From JBPEWY01 sp965224095 (GTDB taxonomy: Bacteria > Bacteroidota > Bacteroidia > Flavobacteriales > Flavobacteriaceae): DNA of 64,000 bases. Where the stretch lies: assembly GCA_965224095.1 (NCBI GenBank), contig OZ245039.1, positions 2,728,001 to 2,792,000 on the forward strand, in the 5' to 3' direction. How positions within the stretch are numbered: the stretch's first letter is position 1; every line of letters starts with the position of its first letter. A program made the translations under genes and the position numbers. Below, one piece after another: positions 34,024 to 43,132 of the stretch. The notes beneath the pieces are model-generated. The model saw only the letters and a list, made by a program, of their open reading frames with translations, was not told the DNA's origin and did not search any database.

Positions 34024-34755
34024 ATGAAATACGCTTTAGTAACTGGAGGATCTAGAGGAATTGGCCGTGCTGTATGCCTCAAACTTGCTTCCGAATTGGG
34101 ATATCACGTATTAATCAATTATCACTCCAATAAGGAGGCAGCTCAGATTACGCTGGATTCAATTCGTGAACTCGGGGGCTCGGGAGAGTTAATTCAGTTT
34201 AATGTTGCCAATACAGATGAGGTTACCCAAGCATTGGATGCCTGGAGTGAAAATAACAAAGAAGCTGTTATTGAAGTAATAGTGAACAATGCGGGAATTA
34301 CCAAAGATGGGTTGTTTATGTGGATGGAGAACTCGGATTGGCACAAGGTAATAGATACAAGTTTGCACGGTTTTTTTAATGTGAGCAGGCACCTGATTCA
34401 GAAGCTTTTAAGAAATCGATATGGAAGAATTGTAAATGTGGTATCGGTTTCAGGCGTTAAAGGTACTGCAGGGCAGGTAAATTACTCTGCTGCTAAGGGA
34501 GCGGTAGTTGCTGCAACCAAAGCTCTGGCGCAGGAAGTGGCAAAACGAAATATTACGGTTAACGCCGTAGCTCCCGGATTTATTAAAACCGATATGACGC
34601 AGGAACTGGATGAAAAAGAGCTAAAGAAGCTTATCCCGGCAAATCGATTTGGTGAGGCAGAAGAGGTAGCAGACTTGGTTTGTTTTTTAGCTTCAAAAAA
34701 AGCATCGTATATTACCGGAGAAGTTATAAATATTAATGGGGGGATCTATTCGTAA
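34024..34755 (+). CDS. 3-oxoacyl-ACP reductase (FabG/ApeQ-like)
   Basis: 243-aa short-chain dehydrogenase. The NADPH loop is TGGSRGIGRAV, NNAGITKDGL follows, and the catalytic Ser and the YxxxK pair appear in VSVSGVKGTAGQVNYSAAKGA. It reduces the beta-keto group on the growing ACP-bound polyene. The length and motifs match FabG. In aryl-polyene loci the equivalent is called ApeQ. It starts 2 bases after the WG gene, and the KS gene begins 19 bases after its stop. Confidence 0.92.
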   Translation: MKYALVTGGSRGIGRAVCLKLASELGYHVLINYHSNKEAAQITLDSIRELGGSGELIQFNVANTDEVTQALDAWSENNKEAVIEVIVNNAGITKDGLFMWMENSDWHKVIDTSLHGFFNVSRHLIQKLLRNRYGRIVNVVSVSGVKGTAGQVNYSAAKGAVVAATKALAQEVAKRNITVNAVAPGFIKTDMTQELDEKELKKLIPANRFGEAEEVADLVCFLASKKASYITGEVININGGIYS

Positions 34756-34774
34756 ACAAAGCCAGGATCAAAAC

Positions 34775-35992
34775 ATGAGAAGAGTTGTTATAACAGGAAT
34801 GGGAATTTACTCCTGTCTGGGTAAGAATCTTGAGGAGGTTAAAAACTCATTGTACAATGGAACTTCCGGAATAGGGTTTAGTAAGGAGCGAAAAGATTTC
34901 GGATATCGTTCTGCGCTTACGGGCCTTGTTGAGCGCCCCGATTTAAAACCCCTGTTAAAAAGACGACAACGAATCTCTTTTGGAGAAGAAAGTGAGTTTG
35001 CCTATATGGCAACTATTCAGGCCATGGAAAATGGCAGATTGTCTCAAGAATATATCGATGCCAATGAGGTAGGCTTGTTATATGGAAATGATAGTGTTTC
35101 AAAGGCAGTTATTGATGCCATTGATACCGTGAGAGTTAAAAAAGATACCACCTTAGTTGGATCCGGGGCTATCTTTAAATCTATGAACTCTACGGTAACC
35201 ATGAATCTGTCAACCATTTTTAGGTTAAAAGGTGTGAATATGACCATAAGTGCTGCCTGTGCAAGTGGATCACATTCTATTGGACTAGGATACTTTTTAA
35301 TTAAAAGCGGATTACAGGATTGTATTATTTGTGGAGGAGCTCAAGAGGTAAATAAGTATGCCATGGGAAGTTTTGACGGACTTGGAGTTTTTTCAGCTCG
35401 CGAAAATGAACCTACAAAAGCATCGCGTCCGTTTGATAAGAGCAGGGATGGACTTGTACCTAGTGGAGGGGCAGCTACAGTTATTCTTGAAAGTTATGAA
35501 TCGGCTGTAAAAAGAGGGGCTCCAATACTTGCCGAAGTCATAGGTTACGGTTTTTCGTCAAATGGCGGACATATTTCCACTCCAAATATGGAAGGTCCGG
35601 CCAGAGCAATGAAAATGGCTCTGGAACAGGCTCAGATAGATTCGTCCCAGGTAGATTATGTAAATGCTCATGCCACTTCCACTCCGGTGGGAGATGTTAA
35701 TGAAGCAAATGCTATTTCCGAAATCTTTAAAAACCATCGCCCGTTTGTTAGTTCTACAAAATCAATGACCGGTCACGAATGCTGGATGGCCGGAGCCAGT
35801 GAAGTAGTGTATTCCATGTTAATGATGCAACACGATTTTATTGCACCTAATATCAACCTGGAAAACCCAGATGAGGCCGCAGCAAAACTTAATATCGCTA
35901 CCAAAACCATAAATAAAAAATTTGATGTATTTTTGTCCAATTCTTTTGGATTTGGCGGAACAAATTCTGCCTTAATAATTAAAAAAATATAA
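34775..35992 (+). CDS. Beta-ketoacyl-ACP synthase 1 (FabB/F-like)
   Basis: 405 aa from ATG 34775; the open frame extends upstream into the ketoreductase end, but MRRVVITGMG is the canonical KS start. The catalytic triad is intact: C162 in SAACASGSHS, H299 in NAHATSTPVGD, H334 in MTGHECWMAGA. The GFGGTNSALI glycine-rich end is present. It would carry out decarboxylative condensation with malonyl-ACP. It is one of three apparently active ketosynthases in the cluster; of these it is the most FabB-like. Confidence 0.92.
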   Translation: MRRVVITGMGIYSCLGKNLEEVKNSLYNGTSGIGFSKERKDFGYRSALTGLVERPDLKPLLKRRQRISFGEESEFAYMATIQAMENGRLSQEYIDANEVGLLYGNDSVSKAVIDAIDTVRVKKDTTLVGSGAIFKSMNSTVTMNLSTIFRLKGVNMTISAACASGSHSIGLGYFLIKSGLQDCIICGGAQEVNKYAMGSFDGLGVFSARENEPTKASRPFDKSRDGLVPSGGAATVILESYESAVKRGAPILAEVIGYGFSSNGGHISTPNMEGPARAMKMALEQAQIDSSQVDYVNAHATSTPVGDVNEANAISEIFKNHRPFVSSTKSMTGHECWMAGASEVVYSMLMMQHDFIAPNINLENPDEAAAKLNIATKTINKKFDVFLSNSFGFGGTNSALIIKKI

Positions 35993-36012
35993 ATATTACG
36001 GTTTTTTTGGAG

Positions 36013-36252
36013 ATGGATAAGCAGGAAATTATTGAAGTGACCAATGGTTTTTTAGTGGAAGAATTTGAAGTAGATGCCGAGGTAATATCACCCGGTGCTA
36101 ATTTAAGAGAAACCTTGGAGTTGGATAGTCTTGATTATGTAGACTTAGTCGTTGTTATAGAATCTAATTTCGGAATAAAACTTACCGGAGATGATTTTAC
36201 CAGTATTGTTACCTTCAGCGACTTCTACAATTTAATAGAAAGTAAATTATAA
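36013..36252 (+). CDS. Acyl carrier protein 1
   Basis: 79-aa acidic acyl carrier protein from ATG 36013; a TTG two codons earlier is possible. The phosphopantetheine site is S39 in LELDSLDYVDL. The four-helix layout is typical (EIIEVTNGFLVEEF, helix 2 after DSL, FGIKLTGDDF loop). It shuttles the growing polyene between the surrounding enzymes. Its neighbours are a KS gene and the LpxL-like acyltransferase gene. Confidence 0.93.
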   Translation: MDKQEIIEVTNGFLVEEFEVDAEVISPGANLRETLELDSLDYVDLVVVIESNFGIKLTGDDFTSIVTFSDFYNLIESKL

Positions 36253-36271
36253 TTTAAGAAGCCAGGTAGCT

Positions 36272-37153
36272 ATGGCTCAATGGCAGGGAAAGTCGCGAGG
36301 TACTGTATTAGGATATAAAATTTTTGTATTCTTTATAAAAAAAGTAGGTATCAATGCTGCTTATTTGTTGTTGTTGTTTGTAGCTTTCTATTTCTTTCTT
36401 TTTACACCAAATAATACCAGAGCGCTTTATTACTATTATAGAAAAAGAAAAAAGAATTCCTTTCTAAAAAGTACTTTTTGTATCTATAAAACGTATTTTG
36501 TTTTTGGTCAGACCATTATTGATAAAATAGCCATTGCTTCTGGTCTTCGTGATAGTTATACCTACAATTTTGATGGAATTGAACATTTGCAGCAACTCAT
36601 AAAAGAAAAACAAGGGGGAATTTTAATAAGTGCTCACGTGGGTAATTTTGAAATAGCAGAAAGATTTTTTGGAGAATTAGGAACAAGCACTATTAATTTG
36701 GTAACTGTTGATGCTGAACACGGGCCTATTAAGGAGTACCTCGATACGGTAACCGAAAAACCCAATGTACAGCAAATTTATTTAAAGGAAGATCTTTCCC
36801 ATATTTTTGAAATTCACAACGCCTTAGACCGAAATGAATTAATATGTTTTACGGGAGACAGGTTTGTTGAGGGAACCAAATTTCTTGAAGAGGAATTTCT
36901 GGGTGAAAAGGCAAAATTCCCTGCAGGTCCCTTTACGCTTGCATCTCGTTTAAAAGTTCCGGTAATGTTTGTTTATGTAATGAAAGAAGGGAATAAACAT
37001 TATCATCTGTTTACCATTAAGGCCAAGGTTAAAACAAGAGATGCACAGGCACTTTTAAAACAGTATACCGAAAATGTTGAGAGTATTCTGGAAAAATACC
37101 CACTTCAATGGTTTAATTTTTACGATTTTTGGGGGAAGGATAAGCGAGATTAA
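36272..37153 (+). CDS. LpxL/HtrB-like lipid acyltransferase
   Basis: 293 aa with an N-terminal membrane helix (about 29-45) and a LABLAT-type acyltransferase core. The catalytic HX4E motif is H122-VGNF-E127 in ISAHVGNFEIAE, and CFTGDRFVEGTKF and FPAGPFTLASRLKVPV match the family. LpxL homologues move acyl chains from ACP to lipid A; in aryl-polyene loci the equivalent is thought to attach the polyene acyl group to a lipid. It is located 19 bases after ACP1. Confidence 0.88.
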   Translation: MAQWQGKSRGTVLGYKIFVFFIKKVGINAAYLLLLFVAFYFFLFTPNNTRALYYYYRKRKKNSFLKSTFCIYKTYFVFGQTIIDKIAIASGLRDSYTYNFDGIEHLQQLIKEKQGGILISAHVGNFEIAERFFGELGTSTINLVTVDAEHGPIKEYLDTVTEKPNVQQIYLKEDLSHIFEIHNALDRNELICFTGDRFVEGTKFLEEEFLGEKAKFPAGPFTLASRLKVPVMFVYVMKEGNKHYHLFTIKAKVKTRDAQALLKQYTENVESILEKYPLQWFNFYDFWGKDKRD

Positions 37154-37170
37154 CAGCATTATTTTTATTG

Positions 37171-37611
37171 ATGAATAAATTAAACATACCTATTACTTCG
37201 CAAAAAATAATTCGAGAACTCATACCACAGCAAGATCCGTTTGTAATGGTCGATGCTCTCCTGGAATATGAGGAGCAAAGAATTGTTTCAAGATTGGTGA
37301 TAGGAGAGGATAATATTTTGGTAAAAGACAACAGGTTTTCGGAAGCAGGAATGATTGAGCATATGGCCCAAACCATAGCCTTACATCGTGGTTATACCGA
37401 TTTGCTAAACGACCGAACCCCATCCGTTGGTTATATTGGGGCCATTAAGAAGGCTGAGATTGAATATATACCTCAACAAGGTGAAGCTATAGAAACAGAA
37501 GCCAAAATACTACACGAAATAATGGGGGTTACGTTGGTCACTATAGTTTCTAAGGTTGGCGATAAGGTAGTGGCCAGAGCTCAAATTAAAACGGCCATTG
37601 CTAAAAAATAA
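37171..37611 (+). CDS. ApeP-like hotdog dehydratase subunit
   Basis: 146 aa from ATG 37171 (a TTG directly before it is also in frame). It has the single-hotdog pattern of 3-hydroxyacyl-ACP dehydratases of the ApeP type: IPQQDPFVMVDALLEYEE, then FSEAGMIEHMAQTIALHRGY with an acidic residue (E63) where FabZ has its catalytic Glu. The HFPG histidine of FabZ is absent. The second dehydratase gene (44942) has the His but not the Glu, so the two may combine into one active site. Confidence 0.85.
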   Translation: MNKLNIPITSQKIIRELIPQQDPFVMVDALLEYEEQRIVSRLVIGEDNILVKDNRFSEAGMIEHMAQTIALHRGYTDLLNDRTPSVGYIGAIKKAEIEYIPQQGEAIETEAKILHEIMGVTLVTIVSKVGDKVVARAQIKTAIAKK

Positions 37612-37654
37612 ATAAAAACATCTTATTGAAAAAAGGATTTACATTTGGCCAATT

Positions 37655-38104
37655 ATGAATAGACGCAAAGCAGTTTCCAAACAAAAATTAACCCATGTTT
37701 TTCACGAAAGTGAAATTAGAATTAGGTTTAACGAAACGGACCCTTTAGGGATTGTCTGGCACGGATATTATATTACCTATTTTGAAGATGGAAGAGAAGC
37801 GTTTGGAAGGGCACATAACATTTCGTATTTAGATGTAAAATCGCATGGCTATACTACACCTATTGTCAGTTCAAGTTGCGAGCATAAATTACCTTTGGGT
37901 TATGGAGATATTGCCACGATAAAAACCACCTTTATAGATACAGAGGCCGCCAAAATGATTTTTAATTATGAAATTTTAAACGAACAAAAACAAATTGTGG
38001 CTACCGGACAAACAACTCAGGTTTTCTTAAATGAGAAGAGAGAACTTGAATTAACACTTCCTGAGTTTTTTAAGGACTGGAAACGTAAGGTAGGCCTATT
38101 GTAA
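37655..38104 (+). CDS. 4HBT/YbgC-like thioesterase (ApeK-like)
   Basis: 149-aa hotdog thioesterase. RFNETDPLGIVWHGYYITYFEDGREAF contains the YbgC/4-hydroxybenzoyl-CoA thioesterase signature, with catalytic Asp 29 and His 36. It could release or proof-read the ACP- or CoA-bound aryl-polyene acid. It lies 43 bases after the dehydratase gene and its stop is directly followed by the next ATG. No signal peptide is present. Confidence 0.88.
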   Translation: MNRRKAVSKQKLTHVFHESEIRIRFNETDPLGIVWHGYYITYFEDGREAFGRAHNISYLDVKSHGYTTPIVSSSCEHKLPLGYGDIATIKTTFIDTEAAKMIFNYEILNEQKQIVATGQTTQVFLNEKRELELTLPEFFKDWKRKVGLL

Positions 38105-39256
38105 ATGAAAGAAACCTATATCATATCAGAAAGTATGGTAACCCCTTTGGGGTTTAATCATATTGATAATATTGGCCTAATTCAAAAAAGTATTTCAGGT
38201 ATTCAATTACATCACAATGAGGATTTATGGAATACCCCCTTTTTTGCATCGCTTATTGATAATAAAAAACTTGCCGAAGTTATAAGGGATAAAAACATTT
38301 CAGGAAGCTATACCAAATTAGAGAAGCTGTTGCTAGTAACGACGCAAAATCTGTTAGAGAAATGTCCGGTTCCAAAAGATAAAAGAACACTTGTCATTCT
38401 GTCTACCACCAAGGGAAATATAGAATTGCTCTCTGAAAAGAAGGTATATAATATCCCTCGAGAAAGAGCATATCTTTCTGAATTGGGAAAAGTAATACAG
38501 AAGTTTTTTGGTTTTGAAAATACGCCGGTCGTTCTTTCAAATGCTTGTGTATCAGGATCTTTGGCCATTGCTGTGGCAAAAAGAATGTTAAAAACCGGAA
38601 AGTATGATTATGCCGTTGTACTTGGCGGTGATGTCATTTCTGAGTTTGTCTTATCCGGATTTTTTTCTTTTCAGGCTATCAGCAATCTACCCTGCAAACC
38701 TTTCTCTAAAAACAGAACAGGTATTACCCTGGGAGAAGCGGCAGCCGGACTTGTGCTGACAACCCATAAAGAGATGTTAACCAATCAATCAATTAAAATA
38801 TTGGGAGATGGTACGGCTAATGATGCGAACCATATTTCTGGCCCTTCCAGAAATGGAGAGGGATTATACAGAAGTATTCAATCAGCTCTAAAAGAATCAG
38901 GTATAAATAGAGAAAAAATTGATTATCTATCCGCGCATGGAACAGCAACTCTATATAATGATGAAATGGAAGCCATTGCGTTTTATAGATCAAGACTTCA
39001 AGATGTAGCCACAAATAGTCTTAAAGGTTATTACGGGCATACCTTGGGAGCTGCCGGTTTGTTGGAAACAATAATTGGAATAAACTCCATTAGAAATAAT
39101 GAGTTGTTCAAATCTCACGGATTTGACGAGCTCGGAGTTTCTAAAAAGATTAACATTATTGAAGAAAGTCATAAAAAAGAACTTTCTGTTTTTATGAAAA
39201 CATCCTCAGGTTTTGGTGGTTGTAATACGGCGATACTTTTTAGTAAAATTAAATAA
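38105..39256 (+). CDS. Beta-ketoacyl-ACP synthase 2, divergent
   Basis: 383 aa, thiolase-fold KS with a shorter, divergent N-terminal half. All three catalytic residues remain: C148 in SNACVSGSLA, H278 in SAHGTATLYND, H312 in YYGHTLGAAG. The C-terminal SGFGGCNTAILF is intact. It is likely a specialised elongation or initiation KS comparable to ApeR-type enzymes of aryl-polyene loci. It starts at the base after the thioesterase stop; the next gene starts 3 bases after its own stop. Confidence 0.9.
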   Translation: MKETYIISESMVTPLGFNHIDNIGLIQKSISGIQLHHNEDLWNTPFFASLIDNKKLAEVIRDKNISGSYTKLEKLLLVTTQNLLEKCPVPKDKRTLVILSTTKGNIELLSEKKVYNIPRERAYLSELGKVIQKFFGFENTPVVLSNACVSGSLAIAVAKRMLKTGKYDYAVVLGGDVISEFVLSGFFSFQAISNLPCKPFSKNRTGITLGEAAAGLVLTTHKEMLTNQSIKILGDGTANDANHISGPSRNGEGLYRSIQSALKESGINREKIDYLSAHGTATLYNDEMEAIAFYRSRLQDVATNSLKGYYGHTLGAAGLLETIIGINSIRNNELFKSHGFDELGVSKKINIIEESHKKELSVFMKTSSGFGGCNTAILFSKIK

Positions 39257-39259
39257 CCT

Positions 39260-39865
39260 ATGAATACAGGTTTTGGTATAAAGAATTATTGTAAAATACG
39301 GAACGGAAAAATTACGCTTAATGACAAAGTGATTTTTCAGGATGAGGATGTTGCATTTAATTCTTTTATCAGACAGGCATATAAATATTTTGAGTTGTCC
39401 TATCCCAAATTTTTTAAGATGGATAATTTAAGTAAACTGGCATTTCTGGCTTCTTCTGTTCTGTTGCAGGATGAAGATATAAAAGATAATACAGCGATGG
39501 TTCTAAGTAATAGAGCTTCCAGCTTAGATACAGACAGAAAGCATCAAAACAGCATTAACAATCCTGATGATTATTTCCCAAGTCCGGCTGTTTTTGTTTA
39601 CACCCTACCCAATATTTGCATAGGTGAAATAAGTATTAAAAATAGCATTCGTGGAGAAAATGCTTTTTTTATCTTTGATGTGTTTAATCCGGCATTTTTA
39701 GTACAGTACAATGAAATGCTTATTAAGGAAAAAAAGACAGATAAGATAATAAGTGGTTGGGTTGATGTTGATGGAAATGCATATGATGCATTTCTCTATT
39801 TGGTTGAAAAAAATACAAAATTGAACCACACCGAAGAAATATTGAAAAATCTATACAATGATTAA
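39260..39865 (+). CDS. Degenerate ketosynthase N-half-like protein
   Basis: 201 aa. The middle (AMVLSNRASSLDTDRKHQ, then YFPSPAVFVYTLPNICIGEI and IKNSIRGENAF) lines up with the FabF region around SPFFxPxxLPNMAAGxISIxxGxxGPN, which precedes the active Cys. The protein ends before the Cys-His-His part, so it cannot be catalytic. It might be a structural partner or specificity factor for one of the KS proteins. It is intact as a frame and overlaps ACP2 by 8 bases, which suggests it is a real expressed gene. The KS relation is my reading and not certain. Confidence 0.62.
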   Translation: MNTGFGIKNYCKIRNGKITLNDKVIFQDEDVAFNSFIRQAYKYFELSYPKFFKMDNLSKLAFLASSVLLQDEDIKDNTAMVLSNRASSLDTDRKHQNSINNPDDYFPSPAVFVYTLPNICIGEISIKNSIRGENAFFIFDVFNPAFLVQYNEMLIKEKKTDKIISGWVDVDGNAYDAFLYLVEKNTKLNHTEEILKNLYND

Positions 39866-40127
39866 AATGACAGAAGAACTTATCAAGGAGGTTAAAGAGG
39901 AGATTATAGAGCAGTTAAATCTTGAGGACATAGAAATAGAAGATATTGAAGATGATGCTCCCTTATTTGGAGGAGGATTAGAATTGGATTCAATTGATGC
40001 ATTAGAACTAATAGTATTACTGGAAAAAAAATACGGTATTAAAATAACCGATCCGGTTGAAGGAAAAAAGATCTTTCAATCGGTAATGGTAATGGCAAAC
40101 TATATTAAAGAACACCGAACAAAATAA
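39858..40127 (+). CDS. Acyl carrier protein 2
   Basis: 89-aa acidic acyl carrier protein. The phosphopantetheine serine is S45 in GLELDSIDALELIVLL. The N-terminus is extended and Glu/Ile-rich. ATG 39858 overlaps the upstream stop; an ATG three codons later is equally possible. Two ACPs in one cluster match the ApeE/ApeF pair known from aryl-polyene systems, where one carries starter or elongation intermediates. Eleven bases separate it from the next KS gene. Confidence 0.92.
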   Translation: MIKMTEELIKEVKEEIIEQLNLEDIEIEDIEDDAPLFGGGLELDSIDALELIVLLEKKYGIKITDPVEGKKIFQSVMVMANYIKEHRTK

Positions 40128-40137
40128 GTAGTTCCAG

Positions 40138-41334
40138 ATGAAACGAGGGGTTGCCATAACGGGCATGGGAATTATATCGGCTTTAGGCAGTTCGGTTACA
40201 ACTAATTTTCAGTCACTGTTAAATGGGAAGTCCGGTATTGGTAATATCTCGCACATTAAAACCCAACATGCCAAAAACATCAAAGTAGGCGAAGTTTCGA
40301 AAACTAATCAGGAACTTCTAGATGATTTGAACTTGGGTAAAAACGGATATTATACCCGTACTGCTCTTTTAGGAATCACAGCAGCAAGGGAAGCCGTTGC
40401 GGATGCCGGTATTTTAGATATTGATAAATTTACTACCGGATTAATATCAGCGACCAGTGTTGGTGGAATGGATACCACTGAAATTCATTATAACGACCTT
40501 TTAAACGATAAAAAAAAGCAACCCTATATTAAAACCCATCATTGCGGTGATTCGACTCAAAAGATTGCAGATTACTTGGGTATTAAAGATTATGTTACTA
40601 CTATAAGCACCGCTTGCTCCTCTGCTGCGAATGCTATTATGATGGGAGCAAGAATGATCAGGTCTGGAAAATTAGATCGGGTTGTTGTTGGAGGAACCGA
40701 TAGTCTTTCAAAATTTACAATTAATGGCTTTAATACCTTACTGATATTGTCTGATGAGGTATGTAAGCCCTTTGATAAAAATAGAAAGGGGTTAAACCTT
40801 GGCGAAGGTGCCGCTTATCTGGTATTGGAATCTGATCGTGTTGTTGCCGGAAAAAACAAAAAAGTATTGGCTTATGTTTCGGGATATGCCAATGCCAACG
40901 ATGCCTTTCATCAAACAGCTTCTTCAGAGAATGGTGAAGGTGCTTTTTTAGCGATGAGTGGGGCTATAGAAGTTGCGGGATTAAATGATTCTGAAATTAG
41001 TTATGTCAATGTGCATGGAACAGCCACTCCCAATAATGATTTATCTGAAAGCAGAGCTCTGTTACGTATCTTTGGAAAAGAATTGCCTCCGTTTAGCTCA
41101 ACTAAGGCGTATACTGGACATACCCTGGCTGCCGCCGGGAGTCTTGAAGCCGTATTTTCGGTTTTGGCAATCCAAAATTCATTAGTTTTTCCCAATTTAA
41201 ACTTTACAACAGCGATAGAATCAGAAAAGTTAATACCCGAAACAGAAATAAGAGAATTTGCCATTAACCATGTTCTTTCTAATTCTTTTGGGTTTGGGGG
41301 CAATTGTACGTCGCTAATTTTTTCAAAAGAATGA
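40138..41334 (+). CDS. Beta-ketoacyl-ACP synthase 3 (FabF-like, KS of the KS/CLF pair)
   Basis: 398 aa with the complete active site: C160 in STACSSAANAI, H293 in NVHGTATPNND, H328 in YTGHTLAAAG. GFGGNCTSLIF closes the fold. Its stop overlaps the start of the following pseudo-ketosynthase gene (ATGA), the classical arrangement of a type II KS with its chain-length factor. It is therefore the best candidate for the main iterative elongating KS, comparable to ApeO. Confidence 0.93.
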   Translation: MKRGVAITGMGIISALGSSVTTNFQSLLNGKSGIGNISHIKTQHAKNIKVGEVSKTNQELLDDLNLGKNGYYTRTALLGITAAREAVADAGILDIDKFTTGLISATSVGGMDTTEIHYNDLLNDKKKQPYIKTHHCGDSTQKIADYLGIKDYVTTISTACSSAANAIMMGARMIRSGKLDRVVVGGTDSLSKFTINGFNTLLILSDEVCKPFDKNRKGLNLGEGAAYLVLESDRVVAGKNKKVLAYVSGYANANDAFHQTASSENGEGAFLAMSGAIEVAGLNDSEISYVNVHGTATPNNDLSESRALLRIFGKELPPFSSTKAYTGHTLAAAGSLEAVFSVLAIQNSLVFPNLNFTTAIESEKLIPETEIREFAINHVLSNSFGFGGNCTSLIFSKE

Positions 41335-42362
41335 AGCACGCTGTCTATATAAACGGAATGGGATGTGTTTCCCCTCAACATACAACCAGTCAGCATTTTC
41401 TGGAAGAAGTTATTTTGTCTGAAGCGAATAAATTACAGGCAGTCAACCCTAATTATAAAGATTTTATAAAGGGATCTTTAATAAGAAGGATGGGAAAGGG
41501 GGTTAAAATGGGAATTGTAGCTTCTTCTTTGGCATTGTCAGAAGCGGGAATTGAATTGCCAGAGGCTATAATAACAGGAACCGGTGAGGGCTGTCTGAGA
41601 GATTCAGAAAAGTTTCTGGAAGCAATACTCGATAATAATGAGCAATTGTTAACACCAACCCCCTTTATTCAAAGTACCCATAACACTGTGGGTGCTCAAA
41701 TTGCACTAGGATTACAATGCAATTCGTATAATATTACCTTTACAAATGGAGCTAATTCGTTTGAAGCAGCCTTAATCGATGCATTATTACATTTTGCTGA
41801 AGGAAAAAATAATGTCTTGGTTGGAGGTGTTGACGAAATAGGTGAAAAGACCTTTAAATTTAATAAATGTGTGGGTCGTATTAAAGGCAATAATATGTTG
41901 ACGCCCGGGACTTCCTGGGGTGAAGGCGCTAGTTTTTTTGCACTTTCCAATTCTCGAGCTACCAGTTCTTATGCAGAAATAAATGCGGTGACAACTTTTT
42001 ATAAAATAGATGATATTAAAGCGAAGCTCATAAAATTTTTAAAAAATCAAGATGTTGAATTAAACGAAATAGATACCGCAATACTTGGTATCAATGATGA
42101 TGACGATGAATATTCATATTATGCTAATATGATGGAAGTATTGGGTGAGAATACACAACTTGTAAAATATAAACACCTGAGCGGAGAGTTTAACACAGCT
42201 TCGGCTTTTGGTCTTTGGTTGGGTGCAAAAATATTGAAGAATCAATATATTCCCGAGGTTGTTACAATAAATAAAACCAATAAAGAACAATACAAACGTA
42301 TATTACTTTACAATCAATATGAAGGAGAGAATCACAGTTTAATTTTGATTTCAGCATGTTAA
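41331..42362 (+). CDS. Catalytically empty ketosynthase, chain-length-factor-like (ApeC-like)
   Basis: 343 aa from ATG 41331. It has the thiolase fold (YINGMGCVSPQHTT start, GTSWGEGASFFALS), but each catalytic position is replaced: the Cys by Asn139 in ITFTNGANSFEAA, the first His by Asn in LGINDDDDEYS, and the second His by Glu in HLSGEFNTASAFG. Together with its 4-base overlap with the upstream KS, this marks it as the non-catalytic partner that sets chain length in a KS/CLF heterodimer. The role is inferred from these losses and from aryl-polyene precedent. Confidence 0.8.
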   Translation: MKHAVYINGMGCVSPQHTTSQHFLEEVILSEANKLQAVNPNYKDFIKGSLIRRMGKGVKMGIVASSLALSEAGIELPEAIITGTGEGCLRDSEKFLEAILDNNEQLLTPTPFIQSTHNTVGAQIALGLQCNSYNITFTNGANSFEAALIDALLHFAEGKNNVLVGGVDEIGEKTFKFNKCVGRIKGNNMLTPGTSWGEGASFFALSNSRATSSYAEINAVTTFYKIDDIKAKLIKFLKNQDVELNEIDTAILGINDDDDEYSYYANMMEVLGENTQLVKYKHLSGEFNTASAFGLWLGAKILKNQYIPEVVTINKTNKEQYKRILLYNQYEGENHSLILISAC

Positions 42363-43132
42363 AGTTTTGGAATGTAAATATCACTTTTACTTTAGTTCTG
42401 TTAGCACTTTTGGGGCTTAGTTTTTTAGTCACAATTCCAGGCTGGTGTTTTGGACTTACATTGTTAGTATGGCTAGTAATTACGCTTATTGGGATTTTTT
42501 ATATAAGAATGAACTATTTCATTAAGGCCTTACATGCTAACCCCTCAAAAAAATCTGCGACGGCTATTACTTTTGACGATGGTCCACATCCCGAATATAC
42601 TCTTAGAATTCTTGATATTTTAAAAGAATATAATGCCAAAGCCACTTTTTTTTGTATTGGTAGTAAGGCTGAGAAATATCCTGAAATTATAAAGGCCATA
42701 AATCAAGATGGACATACTTTAGCAAATCATACCTACTCTCATAGTAAATGGATAGATTTTTATGGCGCAGATCGTTTTGAGAGGGAGATTAGCAGGACGA
42801 ATGATATATTGAGAACCATTACAGGTAAAAGAATAATGCTTTTTAGGCCCCCCTATGGTGTTACCAATCCTCATATTAAAAAAGCCCTGTCAAAAACAAA
42901 CCATCGTGTTATTGGATGGAATATTCGTTCTTTCGATACACTGTTTAATAAGGCAGATACTATTTTAAAACGTATTAAAAAGAAACTTTCAGGAGGAGAT
43001 ATTGTTTTATTGCACGATACAAACCCAAATACGGTAGTTGTTTTGGAACAATTATTGAAACATCTTAAAAGGCAACATATTATAACTGTTACGGTAGATA
43101 GTTTGCTAAACATAGAAGCATATGAAAAATAA
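42356..43132 (+). CDS. Membrane-anchored polysaccharide deacetylase (NodB)
   Basis: 258 aa. Two hydrophobic helices span about 10-48. The NodB domain has all metal and catalytic motifs: TFDDGPHP (motif 1), NHTYSHS (motif 2), FRPPYG (motif 3) and IVLLHD (motif 5). Enzymes of this family remove N-acetyl groups from amino sugars. Its target in a pigment operon is unclear. It overlaps the CLF gene by 7 bases and the LolA-like gene by 11, so it belongs to the operon. Confidence 0.87.
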   Translation: MLKFWNVNITFTLVLLALLGLSFLVTIPGWCFGLTLLVWLVITLIGIFYIRMNYFIKALHANPSKKSATAITFDDGPHPEYTLRILDILKEYNAKATFFCIGSKAEKYPEIIKAINQDGHTLANHTYSHSKWIDFYGADRFEREISRTNDILRTITGKRIMLFRPPYGVTNPHIKKALSKTNHRVIGWNIRSFDTLFNKADTILKRIKKKLSGGDIVLLHDTNPNTVVVLEQLLKHLKRQHIITVTVDSLLNIEAYEK

